Shown in pieces: positions 1 to 5,890 of a stretch of 9,753 nt of DNA. This DNA comes from Pseudomonadota bacterium (GTDB lineage: Bacteria; Pseudomonadota; Gammaproteobacteria; Burkholderiales; Rhodocyclaceae). A model generated the notes under the pieces. It worked only from the letters and a program-made list of their open reading frames with translations. It had not been told where the DNA came from and searched no databases. The stretch spans positions 1 to 9,753 of the forward strand of contig JAJZPJ010000096.1 of the NCBI GenBank assembly GCA_021811225.1, given 5' to 3'. Each line of letters opens with the position of its first letter. Position 1 is the stretch's first letter. The translations under genes were made by a program, and so were the position numbers.

Positions 1-97
1 AAACCATACCTCTTTCGGCCACCGCGAGCACCTCTCACCGGCGGCACAATCCACTACAAAAAAGCGGTGGTCCGGTTAGATACTCCGCGACCTAACA
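1..97. mobile_element. Possible end of a mobile element (unidentified) interrupting the AbiEii-like toxin gene
   Basis: The minus-strand toxin gene is recognisable up to the residues PVLA, then becomes unrelated sequence from about position 97 leftwards. Read on the minus strand, this foreign stretch begins TGTTAG at 97, an IS-like TG start. It carries an internal inverted repeat, GTTAG at 75-79 and CTAAC at 92-96 (plus strand), and a run of six A at 58-63. Two partly similar GC-rich blocks follow at about 10-25 and 32-45. No transposase is visible because the window ends. The element is inferred only from the abrupt loss of homology and the TG boundary. It could equally be a deletion junction. 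Confidence 0.3.
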
Positions 98-525
98 GCC
101 AGCACCGGGACTTCCAATTCAGCACTGAACATCTCGGCCGTTCTGTGCGTCAGAGCCAGCCGCTCAGGCGGCAGCACCGTGCCTCGAAAGACTGTATTGA
201 CTTCAACCTTGACTTGGCTCTCAGCATTCTCGATCAACAGCTTGGTGTCGCCGAGATTCTTGTTTCCCACCTTGCGTGTTTTCAGGCCAAGCTTGGCTAG
301 GCGTATGGCGATGGTGTCCAGTTCTTCAGCAATACTTGCCAGGGCCAAGTCGCGTGGCGTGTCCCTTGGCGTGAAGACCACGTCAATGTCGACCGACAAA
401 CGTGGCATGCTGCGCACAAAGAGATTGATGGCCGTGCCGCCTTTCATCGCGAAGATATCGTTGGCAAACACATCGGGCGCCACCTGCAACAGCAGGCGCA
501 CGGTATCGGCATAAGCCTTATCCAT
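76..525 (-). pseudogene. AbiEii/AbiGii-family nucleotidyltransferase toxin, C-terminally truncated
   Basis: This is the toxin partner of the AbiEi-like gene upstream, encoding 149 residues where family members usually have roughly 250-300. The nucleotidyltransferase signature is present: GGT at residues 29-31 (context MKGGTAINLF) and the acidic pair DID at 46-48 (context LSVDIDVVF). A beta-strand motif VKVEVNTVFRG follows near residue 105. The C-terminal half normally continues with an ELYGGK..ALDRQ..RDLFD block that carries further conserved residues, and it is absent. Homology ends at PVLA, followed by VRSRSI and a stop. No other frame restores the missing motif, so this is a break rather than a simple frameshift. 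The ATG at 525 overlaps the antitoxin stop by 8 nt with no Shine-Dalgarno, so translation is probably coupled. AbiEii enzymes act on tRNA or nucleotides to arrest growth in phage-infected cells. This copy is probably inactive. Confidence 0.75.
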
Positions 526-1273
526 GGGGCTTGAGGGTCAATAGCGTGCCGTCCTTGAGACGCGACATCCAGCGTTTGTCACTACCCACCCGCAAGCCGT
601 GCTGCTGTAGCAGCGCATCAACATCTGCGACCTGGGTTTCGCGAGCCCATGTGAGAAAGAGGCGTACCGTCTTGACACTGGTGCAGCACCCTAGCAGTCT
701 GCCCAGCATGTCCTTGCGCAGGTTCCGCAGACCATCGAAGATGTTGCGTGCCTCTTCGAGTCCCTGACGAGTGCCCACGTCATACATCATCTCGAGAACC
801 GCCCGTTCAGGCACCGAGACTCGCAGACCTTCGCTCACTCCCGGCGGTGTAGTCAGGCTCTGAAACTCCAATGACTCATCTGACCAATCAAACAGCCGGG
901 CCCAAACATAACGCGCGGGAAATCGCGCGGTGAACCAGTCCGGCAACGAGGACCTCGCATTTCCCCACAACACAAGGCGCTCAGTGGGACCGATATTGTG
1001 GCGCACACCCTGCAGCGCGAGTGCGCTCTTTCCGGCGACATGCAGTCCAGCCACTCGTCCCTGCAGCAGCTTGATCGCTCCGTGGGCACTAAGTTCGTCA
1101 TTGGGAAACGCGTACACACCGTATCCCAGTCGCTCTATCCAGCCCGCAGAGGCATAGTAGGCGGCCAACTTGGCGGACACGCCGAGGCGTTCGAGCTCGC
1201 CGAGGCCGAAGGGTGCGCCACGTGGCACCTCAGTCTGAACTCGCTTGATTAGGGATTGCTCTACAGTTCTCAT
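518..1273 (-). CDS. AbiEi-like type IV antitoxin / transcriptional regulator
   Basis: A 251-residue protein of the AbiEi antitoxin family. The N-terminal part (about residues 10-60) is a winged-helix domain, with FGLGELERLGVS followed by AGWIERLGYGVYAFP, the usual wing of these regulators. The rest matches the AbiEi C-terminal domain, including AVLEMMYDV and a late WMSRLKDGTLLTLK segment. Family members repress their own operon and neutralise the AbiEii toxin, without direct protein contact in the studied type IV systems. I chose ATG at 1273 (MRTVEQS). An in-frame TTG at 1294 would add seven residues (MCYCSCV) that look unlike the family. Neither start has a clear Shine-Dalgarno. The gene ends with TAA overlapping the toxin ATG by 8 nt, so the two formed an operon. 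It is intact although its toxin is truncated, so it may survive only as a DNA-binding regulator. Confidence 0.8.
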   Translation of the reverse strand: MRTVEQSLIKRVQTEVPRGAPFGLGELERLGVSAKLAAYYASAGWIERLGYGVYAFPNDELSAHGAIKLLQGRVAGLHVAGKSALALQGVRHNIGPTERLVLWGNARSSLPDWFTARFPARYVWARLFDWSDESLEFQSLTTPPGVSEGLRVSVPERAVLEMMYDVGTRQGLEEARNIFDGLRNLRKDMLGRLLGCCTSVKTVRLFLTWARETQVADVDALLQQHGLRVGSDKRWMSRLKDGTLLTLKPHG

Positions 1274-1476
1274 AACACATGAACAATAGCACAATTTTCA
1301 AGCGATACAGTTCTAAATGATTAGATTAAGCAATAAACAACCCTATCTGATATAACTTTTCACGCAAACTCTAATCACTGCAACCATTTGACCCTGACAT
1401 CAGACCCGGGCATCACACCTCGATCGTAACTGCACCACAACGCAAAGAACCGATGTCTGACTGCCAAGGGTAACCT
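1274..1476. promoter_or_regulatory. AT-rich upstream region of the minus-strand AbiEi operon with an 8-bp inverted repeat
   Basis: No gene is seen here. The stretch is much more AT-rich than its surroundings and must hold the promoter of the minus-strand AbiEi/AbiEii operon. A perfect 8-bp inverted repeat, TGATTAGA at 1318-1325 and TCTAATCA at 1370-1377, flanks a 44-nt centre. AbiEi proteins of studied systems bind inverted repeats upstream of their own gene, so this is a candidate operator. On the minus strand TTGAAA near 1300 could be a -35, but no convincing -10 follows at the right distance. Promoter placement is therefore uncertain. Confidence 0.35.
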
Positions 1477-1503
1477 GTCCGATATTTGTAGGTTTTTTCG
1501 GAC
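1477..1503. repeat. Twin hairpin repeat, copy 1
   Basis: A 27-bp unit with GTCCGA at 1477-1482 and its complement TCGGAC at 1498-1503. It is the first of two units of identical length and arm spacing; the second starts 44 nt further on. The two match at 19 of 27 positions, with differences confined to the loop side. It resembles a pair of protein-binding operators or a structured element end. Confidence 0.6.
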
Positions 1504-1505
1504 TA

Positions 1506-1511
1506 TTGACA
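1506..1511 (+). promoter_or_regulatory. Consensus -35 box TTGACA between the twin hairpin repeats
   Basis: A perfect TTGACA lies between the two 27-bp hairpin units on the plus strand. With a 16-18 nt spacer the -10 would fall inside the second hairpin (about 1528-1535), but no good TATAAT-like hexamer is there, so promoter activity is uncertain. If used, it points towards the plus-strand AbiEi gene at 1748, and a repressor bound to the second repeat would cover the -10. Confidence 0.3.
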
Positions 1512-1520
1512 AGGCAGACT

Positions 1521-1547
1521 GTCCGAAAATGTGGCTTTTTTTCGGAC
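1521..1547. repeat. Twin hairpin repeat, copy 2
   Basis: The second 27-bp unit. Its arms are longer than in copy 1: GTCCGAAAA at 1521-1529 pairs perfectly with TTTTCGGAC at 1539-1547, a 9-bp stem with a 9-nt loop. The T run is part of the stem rather than downstream of it, which argues against a terminator. Spacing and sequence shared with copy 1 suggest a common binding protein. Confidence 0.6.
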
Positions 1548-1630
1548 GCGCGGAAGATGCCGCAGTATGACACCCACGTCGGCACCTGAAGTCTCATTCG
1601 ACGCCAGGGGTCCAGCCGGGGGTAGAAAGC

Positions 1631-1654
1631 AAAAACGGGCCGCGAAAGCCCGTT
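1631..1654 (-). terminator. Rho-independent terminator on the minus strand
   Basis: On the minus strand AACGGGC (1654-1648), a 7-nt loop and GCCCGTT (1640-1634) form a 7-bp GC-rich stem running straight into TTTTT (to 1631). Its orientation means it once ended a leftward transcript. The only sequence now upstream on that strand is the tiny ORF at 1656-1721 and the antisense of the plus-strand AbiEi gene. It may be a remnant of a lost gene or the end of a small transcript. Confidence 0.65.
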
Positions 1655-1655
1655 C

Positions 1656-1721
1656 TTACTTGATTATTGGCGGCGTGGACGAACCCAAGGCCGACTTTAA
1701 AAGTGTCAGAAGTAGCCTCAT
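1656..1721 (-). CDS. Possible 21-residue small ORF (MRLLLTLLKSALGSSTPPIIK)
   Basis: The ATG at 1721 is preceded by GGAAG at a suitable 4-5 nt distance, and the TAA (1658-1656) sits one base from the stem of the terminator at 1631-1654. The first twelve residues are hydrophobic with two basic residues, as in small membrane peptides including some type I toxins, but I do not recognise the sequence. Another frame of the same stretch reads DWKNYEATSDTFKVGLGF, which could instead be the tail of a lost gene. The sequence upstream on this strand is antisense to the AbiEi gene, so no dedicated promoter is evident. It may be a real mini-gene or a relic. Confidence 0.25.
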   Translation of the reverse strand: MRLLLTLLKSALGSSTPPIIK

Positions 1722-1747
1722 AATTCTTCCAGTCAAAAGATATCGCC

Positions 1748-2338
1748 ATGCAAACCCTTGCCAAACAAGTCTTGGAGCAGGCTGCCGGATTGCCGGAAGG
1801 CACGCCTTTGGTCGCCAAAGAATTACTGCACCTGGGCGGCCGAGCGGCCGTAGACCAAGTGCTGTCTCGCCTGGTGCGGCGCGATGTCCTGCTGCGCGCT
1901 GGCCGCGGTATCTATTTCCTGCCTGTCGAGAGCCGCTTTGGCACCCGTGCGCCTTCGGCTGTCAAGATGGTCGAGGGCTTGGCGAACCAGCGTGGGGAAA
2001 CCATCGTGTCGCACGGCGCCGCTGCCGCCAACGCGCTGGGCCTGACCACGCAGATGCCGATGCGGGCGGTCTATCTCACGTCCGGCCCCAGCCGCCGCTT
2101 GAATTTGGGCGCGCAGATAGTCGAACTCCGCCGCGCGCCGATTTGGCAACTGATCTTTCCTGGGCGCGTTGCCGGCGATGTGGTGCGGGCCTTGGCCTGG
2201 CTGGGTCCAGAGGAAGCTGCCAAAGCGATTCGGAAGCTGCGCGCAAAATTGCTGCCATTCGAGCTGGAAGAAATCGCGTCAGCGCGAGCGCGCCTGCCAA
2301 CATGGTTGGCCCAGGAGGTCAGTACCTTGGTTCCCTGA
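1748..2338 (+). CDS. AbiEi-like antitoxin / winged-helix regulator (DUF6088 type)
   Basis: A 196-residue protein of the AbiEi-like group often annotated as DUF6088. Residues about 20-60 form a winged helix, with LVAKELLHLG then VDQVLSRLVRRDVLLRAGRGIYFLP. The conserved ESRFGTRAPS follows, then the core segment GETIVSHGAAAANALGLTTQ and PMRAVYLTSG. The WQLIFP and ALAWLG blocks complete the usual full length. Proteins of this type sit directly before an AbiEii nucleotidyltransferase gene and are taken to act as antitoxin and autorepressor. Here too a toxin relic follows without a gap, the stop TGA forming part of CTGA where coupled pairs commonly have ATGA. The start ATG at 1748 has only a weak Shine-Dalgarno. 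The reading frame is intact although its partner is dead. It is only distantly similar to the minus-strand AbiEi protein at 518-1273, so the two cassettes look independently acquired. Confidence 0.78.
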   Translation: MQTLAKQVLEQAAGLPEGTPLVAKELLHLGGRAAVDQVLSRLVRRDVLLRAGRGIYFLPVESRFGTRAPSAVKMVEGLANQRGETIVSHGAAAANALGLTTQMPMRAVYLTSGPSRRLNLGAQIVELRRAPIWQLIFPGRVAGDVVRALAWLGPEEAAKAIRKLRAKLLPFELEEIASARARLPTWLAQEVSTLVP

Positions 2339-2540
2339 TCTCGAACAATCTGGTGCCCGCTGGCGGCGCATTCCCGAAGCCTTCATCGAACGCAACTACG
2401 TGCCGGCCTAGTTCCTGACTGCCCTAGCCGACCATTCGTTATGCGATGTGCTTAACCTCAAGGGCGGTACAGCTCTGCGGCGGTGCTGGTTCAAGGATTA
2501 CCGGTTTTCCGAAGACCTGGATTTGAAAACTACGATGCCC
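2335..2540 (+). pseudogene. AbiEii-family nucleotidyltransferase toxin, multiply disrupted N-terminal remnant
   Basis: The conceptual translation ARWRRIPEAFIERNYVPA, stop (TAG at 2409-2411), FLTALADHS, then NLKGGTALRRCWFKDYRF and SEDLDLK is the N-terminus of an AbiEii toxin. GGTALR (2463-2480) and SEDLDL (2508-2525) are the nucleotide-binding and metal-binding motifs. Family members have Trp at the position of the TAG, so TGG to TAG is the likely change. In this frame no start codon precedes the conserved part. One base-frame over, CTG ATC TCG (2335-2343) would read like a start at a former ATGA overlap with the antitoxin stop, implying both loss of ATG and a 1-nt deletion near 2360. After SEDLDLK the family sequence ends and repeat-rich sequence next to the tRNA-Pro gene begins. 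Most of the toxin, including its C-terminal domain, is missing. It is non-functional. Confidence 0.75.
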
Positions 2541-2562
2541 TTGTGGCGGGATCTTTCGGCAC

Positions 2563-2578
2563 ATTCGAGTACCCGAAT
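2563..2578. repeat. 16-bp near-perfect palindrome
   Basis: ATTCGAGTACCCGAAT pairs at seven of eight positions about its centre. It lies between the toxin remnant and the tandem repeat at 2583-2606, on the 3' side of the tRNA-Pro gene. It could be a recombinase core or regulator site from a lost integrated element. Confidence 0.4.
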
Positions 2579-2582
2579 CCAA

Positions 2583-2606
2583 CTTGTACCCAATCTTGTA
2601 CCCAAT
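2583..2606. repeat. Tandem 12-bp direct repeat (CTTGTACCCAAT x2)
   Basis: Two exact, abutting copies at 2583-2594 and 2595-2606, followed by ACCCAA, which resembles part of a third. A further GTACCC occurs in the palindrome just before (2569-2574). Short direct repeats beside the 3' end of a tRNA gene are typical of integrase arm sites or attachment regions, but no integrase gene is present in the window. Confidence 0.6.
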
Positions 2607-2610
2607 ACCC

Positions 2611-2639
2611 AAAAAACGAAAAAGCCACACTAGGCGGCT
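2611..2639 (-). terminator. Rho-independent terminator of the tRNA-Pro transcript
   Basis: On the minus strand AGCCGC (2639-2634) and GTGGCT (2628-2623) pair over 6 bp, including one G-U, around a 5-nt loop. They are followed by TTTT, two other bases and TTTTTT down to 2611. It lies 23 nt beyond the tRNA 3' end, so it ends the tRNA and possibly the whole merR-proximal transcript. Confidence 0.7.
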
Positions 2640-2661
2640 CTCTGTAACTACTTGATTTCTT

Positions 2662-2739
<78 letters not shown>

Positions 2740-2749
2740 CTGAAGAGAA

Positions 2750-2758
2750 ATTATACCA
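2750..2758 (-). promoter_or_regulatory. Extended -10 promoter of tRNA-Pro
   Basis: The minus strand reads TGGTATAAT, a perfect TATAAT (2755-2750) preceded by the TGn extended -10 element. The tRNA 5' end lies 11 nt downstream of the hexamer, leaving a leader of only a few bases. No -35 with good consensus is found 16-18 nt upstream, as expected for an extended -10 promoter. Confidence 0.7.
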
Positions 2759-2780
2759 GATCGCGCCGCCGAACACGGCT

Positions 2781-3152
2781 TCAGACGCGCAGCAATTCGA
2801 TGATGCCGGCCAGTTCGGCACGCAGCGAATGCGCCGGGGGCAAGGTCGCTAGTTCGGGGAGGGACGAGGGGACGGCGTGCTCGCCGGCATCGTCGAGCCG
2901 GTGGCGGGCGCCGCTGATGGTGAAGCCCTCGTGATAGAGCAGTTCGCGGATGCGGCGCACCAGCAGCACTTCGTGATGCTGGTAGTAGCGTCGGTTGCCG
3001 CGCCGCTTGACCGGCTTCAGCTGCGTGAACTCCTGCTCCCAGTAGCGCAACACGTGCGGCTTGACGCCGCACAGCTCGCTCACCTCGCCGATGGTGAAAT
3101 AACGCTTCGCCGGGATCGGCGGCAGTTGTTCCTTATTGCTTGACGTCGCCAT
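2781..3152 (-). CDS. MerR-family transcriptional regulator
   Basis: A 123-residue DNA-binding protein. Residues 18-40 (YFTIGEVSELCGVKPHVLRYWE) are a canonical MerR helix-turn-helix, and the wing follows with KPVKRRGNRRYY at about 46-57. A helical region LLVRRIRELLYHEGFTISGARHRL comes next. The C-terminal tail of about 40 residues is short and proline/alanine-rich and has no cysteine cluster, so there is no sign of the metal-binding loop of MerR, ZntR or CueR. Its effector and targets are unknown. The ATG at 3152 lies inside the last codons of ihfA, a 20-nt overlap, so it is probably translated by coupling or re-initiation. A MerR gene directly after ihfA is common in betaproteobacteria. Confidence 0.9.
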   Translation of the reverse strand: MATSSNKEQLPPIPAKRYFTIGEVSELCGVKPHVLRYWEQEFTQLKPVKRRGNRRYYQHHEVLLVRRIRELLYHEGFTISGARHRLDDAGEHAVPSSLPELATLPPAHSLRAELAGIIELLRV

Positions 3153-3438
3153 GCTTGACGTTCTCGACGGCGAGCTTCAGTTTCTGACTGGCATGGAAGG
3201 TGACGACCCGACGCGCGGTGATCGGAATCTCCTCGCCGGTCTTGGGATTGCGGCCGGGCCGCTGCGGCTTGTCGCGCAGCTGGAAGTTGCCGAAACCGGA
3301 GAGCTTGACGCTGTCGCCTTCCTCCAGGGCACCGCGAATTTCCTCGAAAAAACTCTCCACCATGTCCTTGGCCTCGCGTTTGTTCAGGCCGACCTTCTCG
3401 AACAACAGGTCAGCCAATTCCGCTTTGGTCAGTGTCAT
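3133..3438 (-). CDS. ihfA: Integration host factor subunit alpha
   Basis: A 101-residue member of the HU/IHF family that, with IhfB, bends DNA sharply at specific sites in recombination, replication and transcription. The N-terminal helices begin MTLTKAELADLLFEKVGLNK. The conserved KLSGFGNF lies at residues 45-52. The DNA-binding arm RPGRNPKTGEEIPI (60-73) includes Pro65, which intercalates in the minor groove. The alpha-type arm and the position right after pheT, as in E. coli, distinguish it from ihfB and HU. AGGGAG is placed correctly upstream of ATG 3438, 18 nt after the pheT stop, so it is co-transcribed with pheST. The C-terminus ends VKHGDVKQ and is overlapped by the start of the MerR gene. 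Confidence 0.96.
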   Translation of the reverse strand: MTLTKAELADLLFEKVGLNKREAKDMVESFFEEIRGALEEGDSVKLSGFGNFQLRDKPQRPGRNPKTGEEIPITARRVVTFHASQKLKLAVENVKHGDVKQ

Positions 3439-3456
3439 GCACGCTCCCTTGTTCTC

Positions 3457-5862
3457 TTATGCCCGGACGCTAGCGCCGAATTTCTGTACTGCGACGGCGA
3501 TCAAAACATCGACCACCTCATCGGCTTCAACGTCCGCCAGCGTTTTTTCAGTATCTTGCATAACTATCCGGAATGCAAGACTTTTTTGCTTTGTTTCGAT
3601 GCCCTTACCGTGATACACGTCGAACAACGCGATGTCGCGCACGATCACCGGCGCCGCTTCCCGCAGCGCATCGAGCAGGGGCTGTAGCGGCTGATCGATG
3701 GCGAGCACCAGGGCCAGGTCGCGCACCACCGTCGGGAAGCGCGAGACCTCGCGATAACGCGGCAGGGGCTGGCTCGTCAGCGCCGCCAGCTCGATCTCGA
3801 AGACCACCGGCGCGCCGTGATTGACGGCGAGCTCGTACTTTTGCACCCACTCAGGGTGCAACTCGCCGATGATGCCCACGGCCTGACCATCGACCAGCAC
3901 GCGCGCAGAACGGCCGGGGTGCAGGGCGGGATGCTCGAGCTTTTCGAAGCGCAGCGTGCGCGGCGCGAACAAGGCTTCGAGATCGCCCTTGGCGTCAAAA
4001 AAATCGGCGTTGCGCGCGGGCTCGCCCCATTGCTCGTCCGACGCCGGGCCGGCGCACAGCGCCGCCAGACGCAGCGGCTGGATATAGCCCGGAACCTGAG
4101 CGGATCGATCGCCGCGCATGAAGCAGCGGCCGATTTCGAACACGCGCACGCGGCTGGCGCGGCGCTTCAGGTTGAAGGCCAGCGTGCCGGCCAACCCGCC
4201 GATCAGGCTGGTGCGCATCACTCCCATCTGACTCGCGATCGGATTGGCGAGTGCAATGGGCTGCGCGTTGGCGCAGAAGTCCGATTCCCAGGCGGCCTCG
4301 ACGAAGCTGAAATTGACCACTTCCTGATAGTCGCGCTCGGCCACCAGCCGCCGCACCAGCATGGCGCCGCGCCGCTCCTCGGGCAAGGGCCGCATCGCCA
4401 GCTGCCCTCTGGGCGCCGGCGAAGGAATGTTGTCGTAGCCGTGAAGGCGCGCGATCTCCTCGATCAGATCTTCCTCGATCTCGATGTCGAAGCGATGGGA
4501 CGGCGGCGAGACGATGAAGTCGTCCCCCTCCCGCCGCAGCGGGAAGCCCAGTCCGGCGAGCAGTTTTTCCACCTGCGCCGGGGCCAGGGCAATGCCCAGC
4601 AGCCTGGCGGCGCGCGCGCTTCTGAGCTTCACCGGCGCGCGCGCAGGCAGATCCTGCAGGGAGACGGCCTCGACCACCGGTCCCGGGCTGCCGCCGCAAA
4701 TATCCAGGATCAGCTGGGTGGCGCGCTCGATCGCCCGGCGCTGCAGTTCGAAGTCGACGCCGCGCTCGTAACGGTAGGAAGCGTCGGAGGAGAAGCCCAG
4801 CGCGCGAGCGCGCCCGGCCACCGCTCGGGGTGAAAAGAAGGCGCTCTCCAGGAACAGTTCGCGGGTGGCGGCGCTGATGCCGCTCTCGGCGCCGCCCATG
4901 ATCCCGGCCAGCGCCAGCGCGCGCGCGCCGCCGAACTCATCGCAGATCAAGGCGGTGTCGGCCGAGGGCGTGACCGTCTGGCCGTTGAGCAGCGTCAGCT
5001 GCTCGCCCGGTCTCGGGTAGCGCACGTGGATCGCGCCGCGGAGATTCTCGTTGTCGAAGGCGTGAAGCGGCTGACCGAGCTCCAGCATGACGTAGTTGGT
5101 GACATCGACCAGCGCGCTGATCGAGCGGATGCCGCTCCGCTCCAGGCGCCGCTGGATCCAGCCGGGCGTGGGCGCCGTCGCATCGACCCCGCTGATGATG
5201 CGGCCGCAGTAACGCGGGCAGGCGTCGGGCGCGTCGAGCAGCACGCTGCGGCTTTGCTGATGCGCGGCAGGGACAGGTTTTATTTCCGGCAGGCTGAGCG
5301 CCGCGCCGGAGAGCGCCGCGACTTCGCGGGCGATGCCGGTGAGCGACAGGCAGTCGGCGCGATTGGGCGTGAGCTTCAGGGTGATGAGCGCATCGTCGAG
5401 CTGCAGATGTTCGCGGAGGTCCTGCCCCACCGGCGCGTCGTCGTCCAGCGCCAGCAGGCCGCCGTGATCTTCCGACAGGCCCAGTTCGCGCGCCGAACAG
5501 AGCATGCCGAAGGACTCGATGCCGCGCACCTTCGCCCGCTTGATGCTGATGCCGGGCAATTGGGCGCCGACCAGGGCGCAGGGCACCCTCATGCCGACGG
5601 CGGCGTTGGGCGCGCCGCAGACGATCTGCAAGGGCCCAGCCAAACTCGCTTGGCCGACATCGACCCGACAGAGCTTCAGCTTGTCGGCGTCGGGATGCTT
5701 TTCGGCCGAGAGTATCCGGGCGACGACCACCTGGGAGAAGGTTGGCGCGGCGGCGCGCATCTCCTCGACCTCGAGGCCGGCCATGGTCAGGAGGTGAGCC
5801 AGTTCGTCGCGCGATAAAGGCGGATTGACCAGGCTGCGCAGCCACTGTTCGGAAAACTGCAT
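3457..5862 (-). CDS. pheT: Phenylalanyl-tRNA synthetase beta subunit
   Basis: The 801-residue beta subunit of the alpha2beta2 enzyme that charges tRNA-Phe (E. coli protein 795 residues). The N-terminal EMAP-like tRNA-binding fold covers about residues 39-150 (HPDADKLKLCRVDVG, GMLCSARELG). The B3/B4 editing domain follows, with NRADCLSLTGIAREV and later VDVTNYVMLELGQPLHAFD. B5 and the catalytic-like core contain EEIARLHGYDNIPSP. The last roughly 95 residues form the FDX-ACB anticodon-binding domain (FPTVVRDLALVL, DVYHGKGI, SLAFRIVMQD). The protein is complete. The start at 5862 lies 28 nt after the pheS stop and lacks a good Shine-Dalgarno (only GAGGG some 16 nt upstream), so translation may depend on pheS. 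Confidence 0.98.
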   Translation of the reverse strand: MQFSEQWLRSLVNPPLSRDELAHLLTMAGLEVEEMRAAAPTFSQVVVARILSAEKHPDADKLKLCRVDVGQASLAGPLQIVCGAPNAAVGMRVPCALVGAQLPGISIKRAKVRGIESFGMLCSARELGLSEDHGGLLALDDDAPVGQDLREHLQLDDALITLKLTPNRADCLSLTGIAREVAALSGAALSLPEIKPVPAAHQQSRSVLLDAPDACPRYCGRIISGVDATAPTPGWIQRRLERSGIRSISALVDVTNYVMLELGQPLHAFDNENLRGAIHVRYPRPGEQLTLLNGQTVTPSADTALICDEFGGARALALAGIMGGAESGISAATRELFLESAFFSPRAVAGRARALGFSSDASYRYERGVDFELQRRAIERATQLILDICGGSPGPVVEAVSLQDLPARAPVKLRSARAARLLGIALAPAQVEKLLAGLGFPLRREGDDFIVSPPSHRFDIEIEEDLIEEIARLHGYDNIPSPAPRGQLAMRPLPEERRGAMLVRRLVAERDYQEVVNFSFVEAAWESDFCANAQPIALANPIASQMGVMRTSLIGGLAGTLAFNLKRRASRVRVFEIGRCFMRGDRSAQVPGYIQPLRLAALCAGPASDEQWGEPARNADFFDAKGDLEALFAPRTLRFEKLEHPALHPGRSARVLVDGQAVGIIGELHPEWVQKYELAVNHGAPVVFEIELAALTSQPLPRYREVSRFPTVVRDLALVLAIDQPLQPLLDALREAAPVIVRDIALFDVYHGKGIETKQKSLAFRIVMQDTEKTLADVEADEVVDVLIAVAVQKFGASVRA

Positions 5863-5890
5863 GATGGTTTAGGAAGCCCTCACGAAATAC

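Noticed and set aside
1521..1547. The 9-bp hairpin as a plus-strand terminator
   Set aside because: The T run lies within the 3' arm of the stem rather than after it, and the sequence following the stem is GC-rich.
1531..2418. A 295-codon plus-strand frame overlapping the AbiEi gene
   Set aside because: It is the alternative frame of the well-supported AbiEi-like gene at 1748-2338 and encodes arginine/proline-rich sequence without homology.
2583..2606. The 12-bp repeats as a CRISPR or iteron array
   Set aside because: Only two abutting copies exist, with no spacers, no cas genes and no replication initiator nearby.
1..2660. A second copy of the tRNA-Pro 3' end (att duplication) within the accessory region
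   Set aside because: I looked for the 3' segment of the tRNA (plus-strand TGGTCGGGACGGAG) and found only the one in the gene itself. Any partner site must be outside the window.
3817..4833. A 338-codon open frame on the plus strand opposite pheT
   Set aside because: It is antisense to conserved pheT sequence, has a low-complexity composition typical of GC-rich shadow frames, and shows no recognisable domain.
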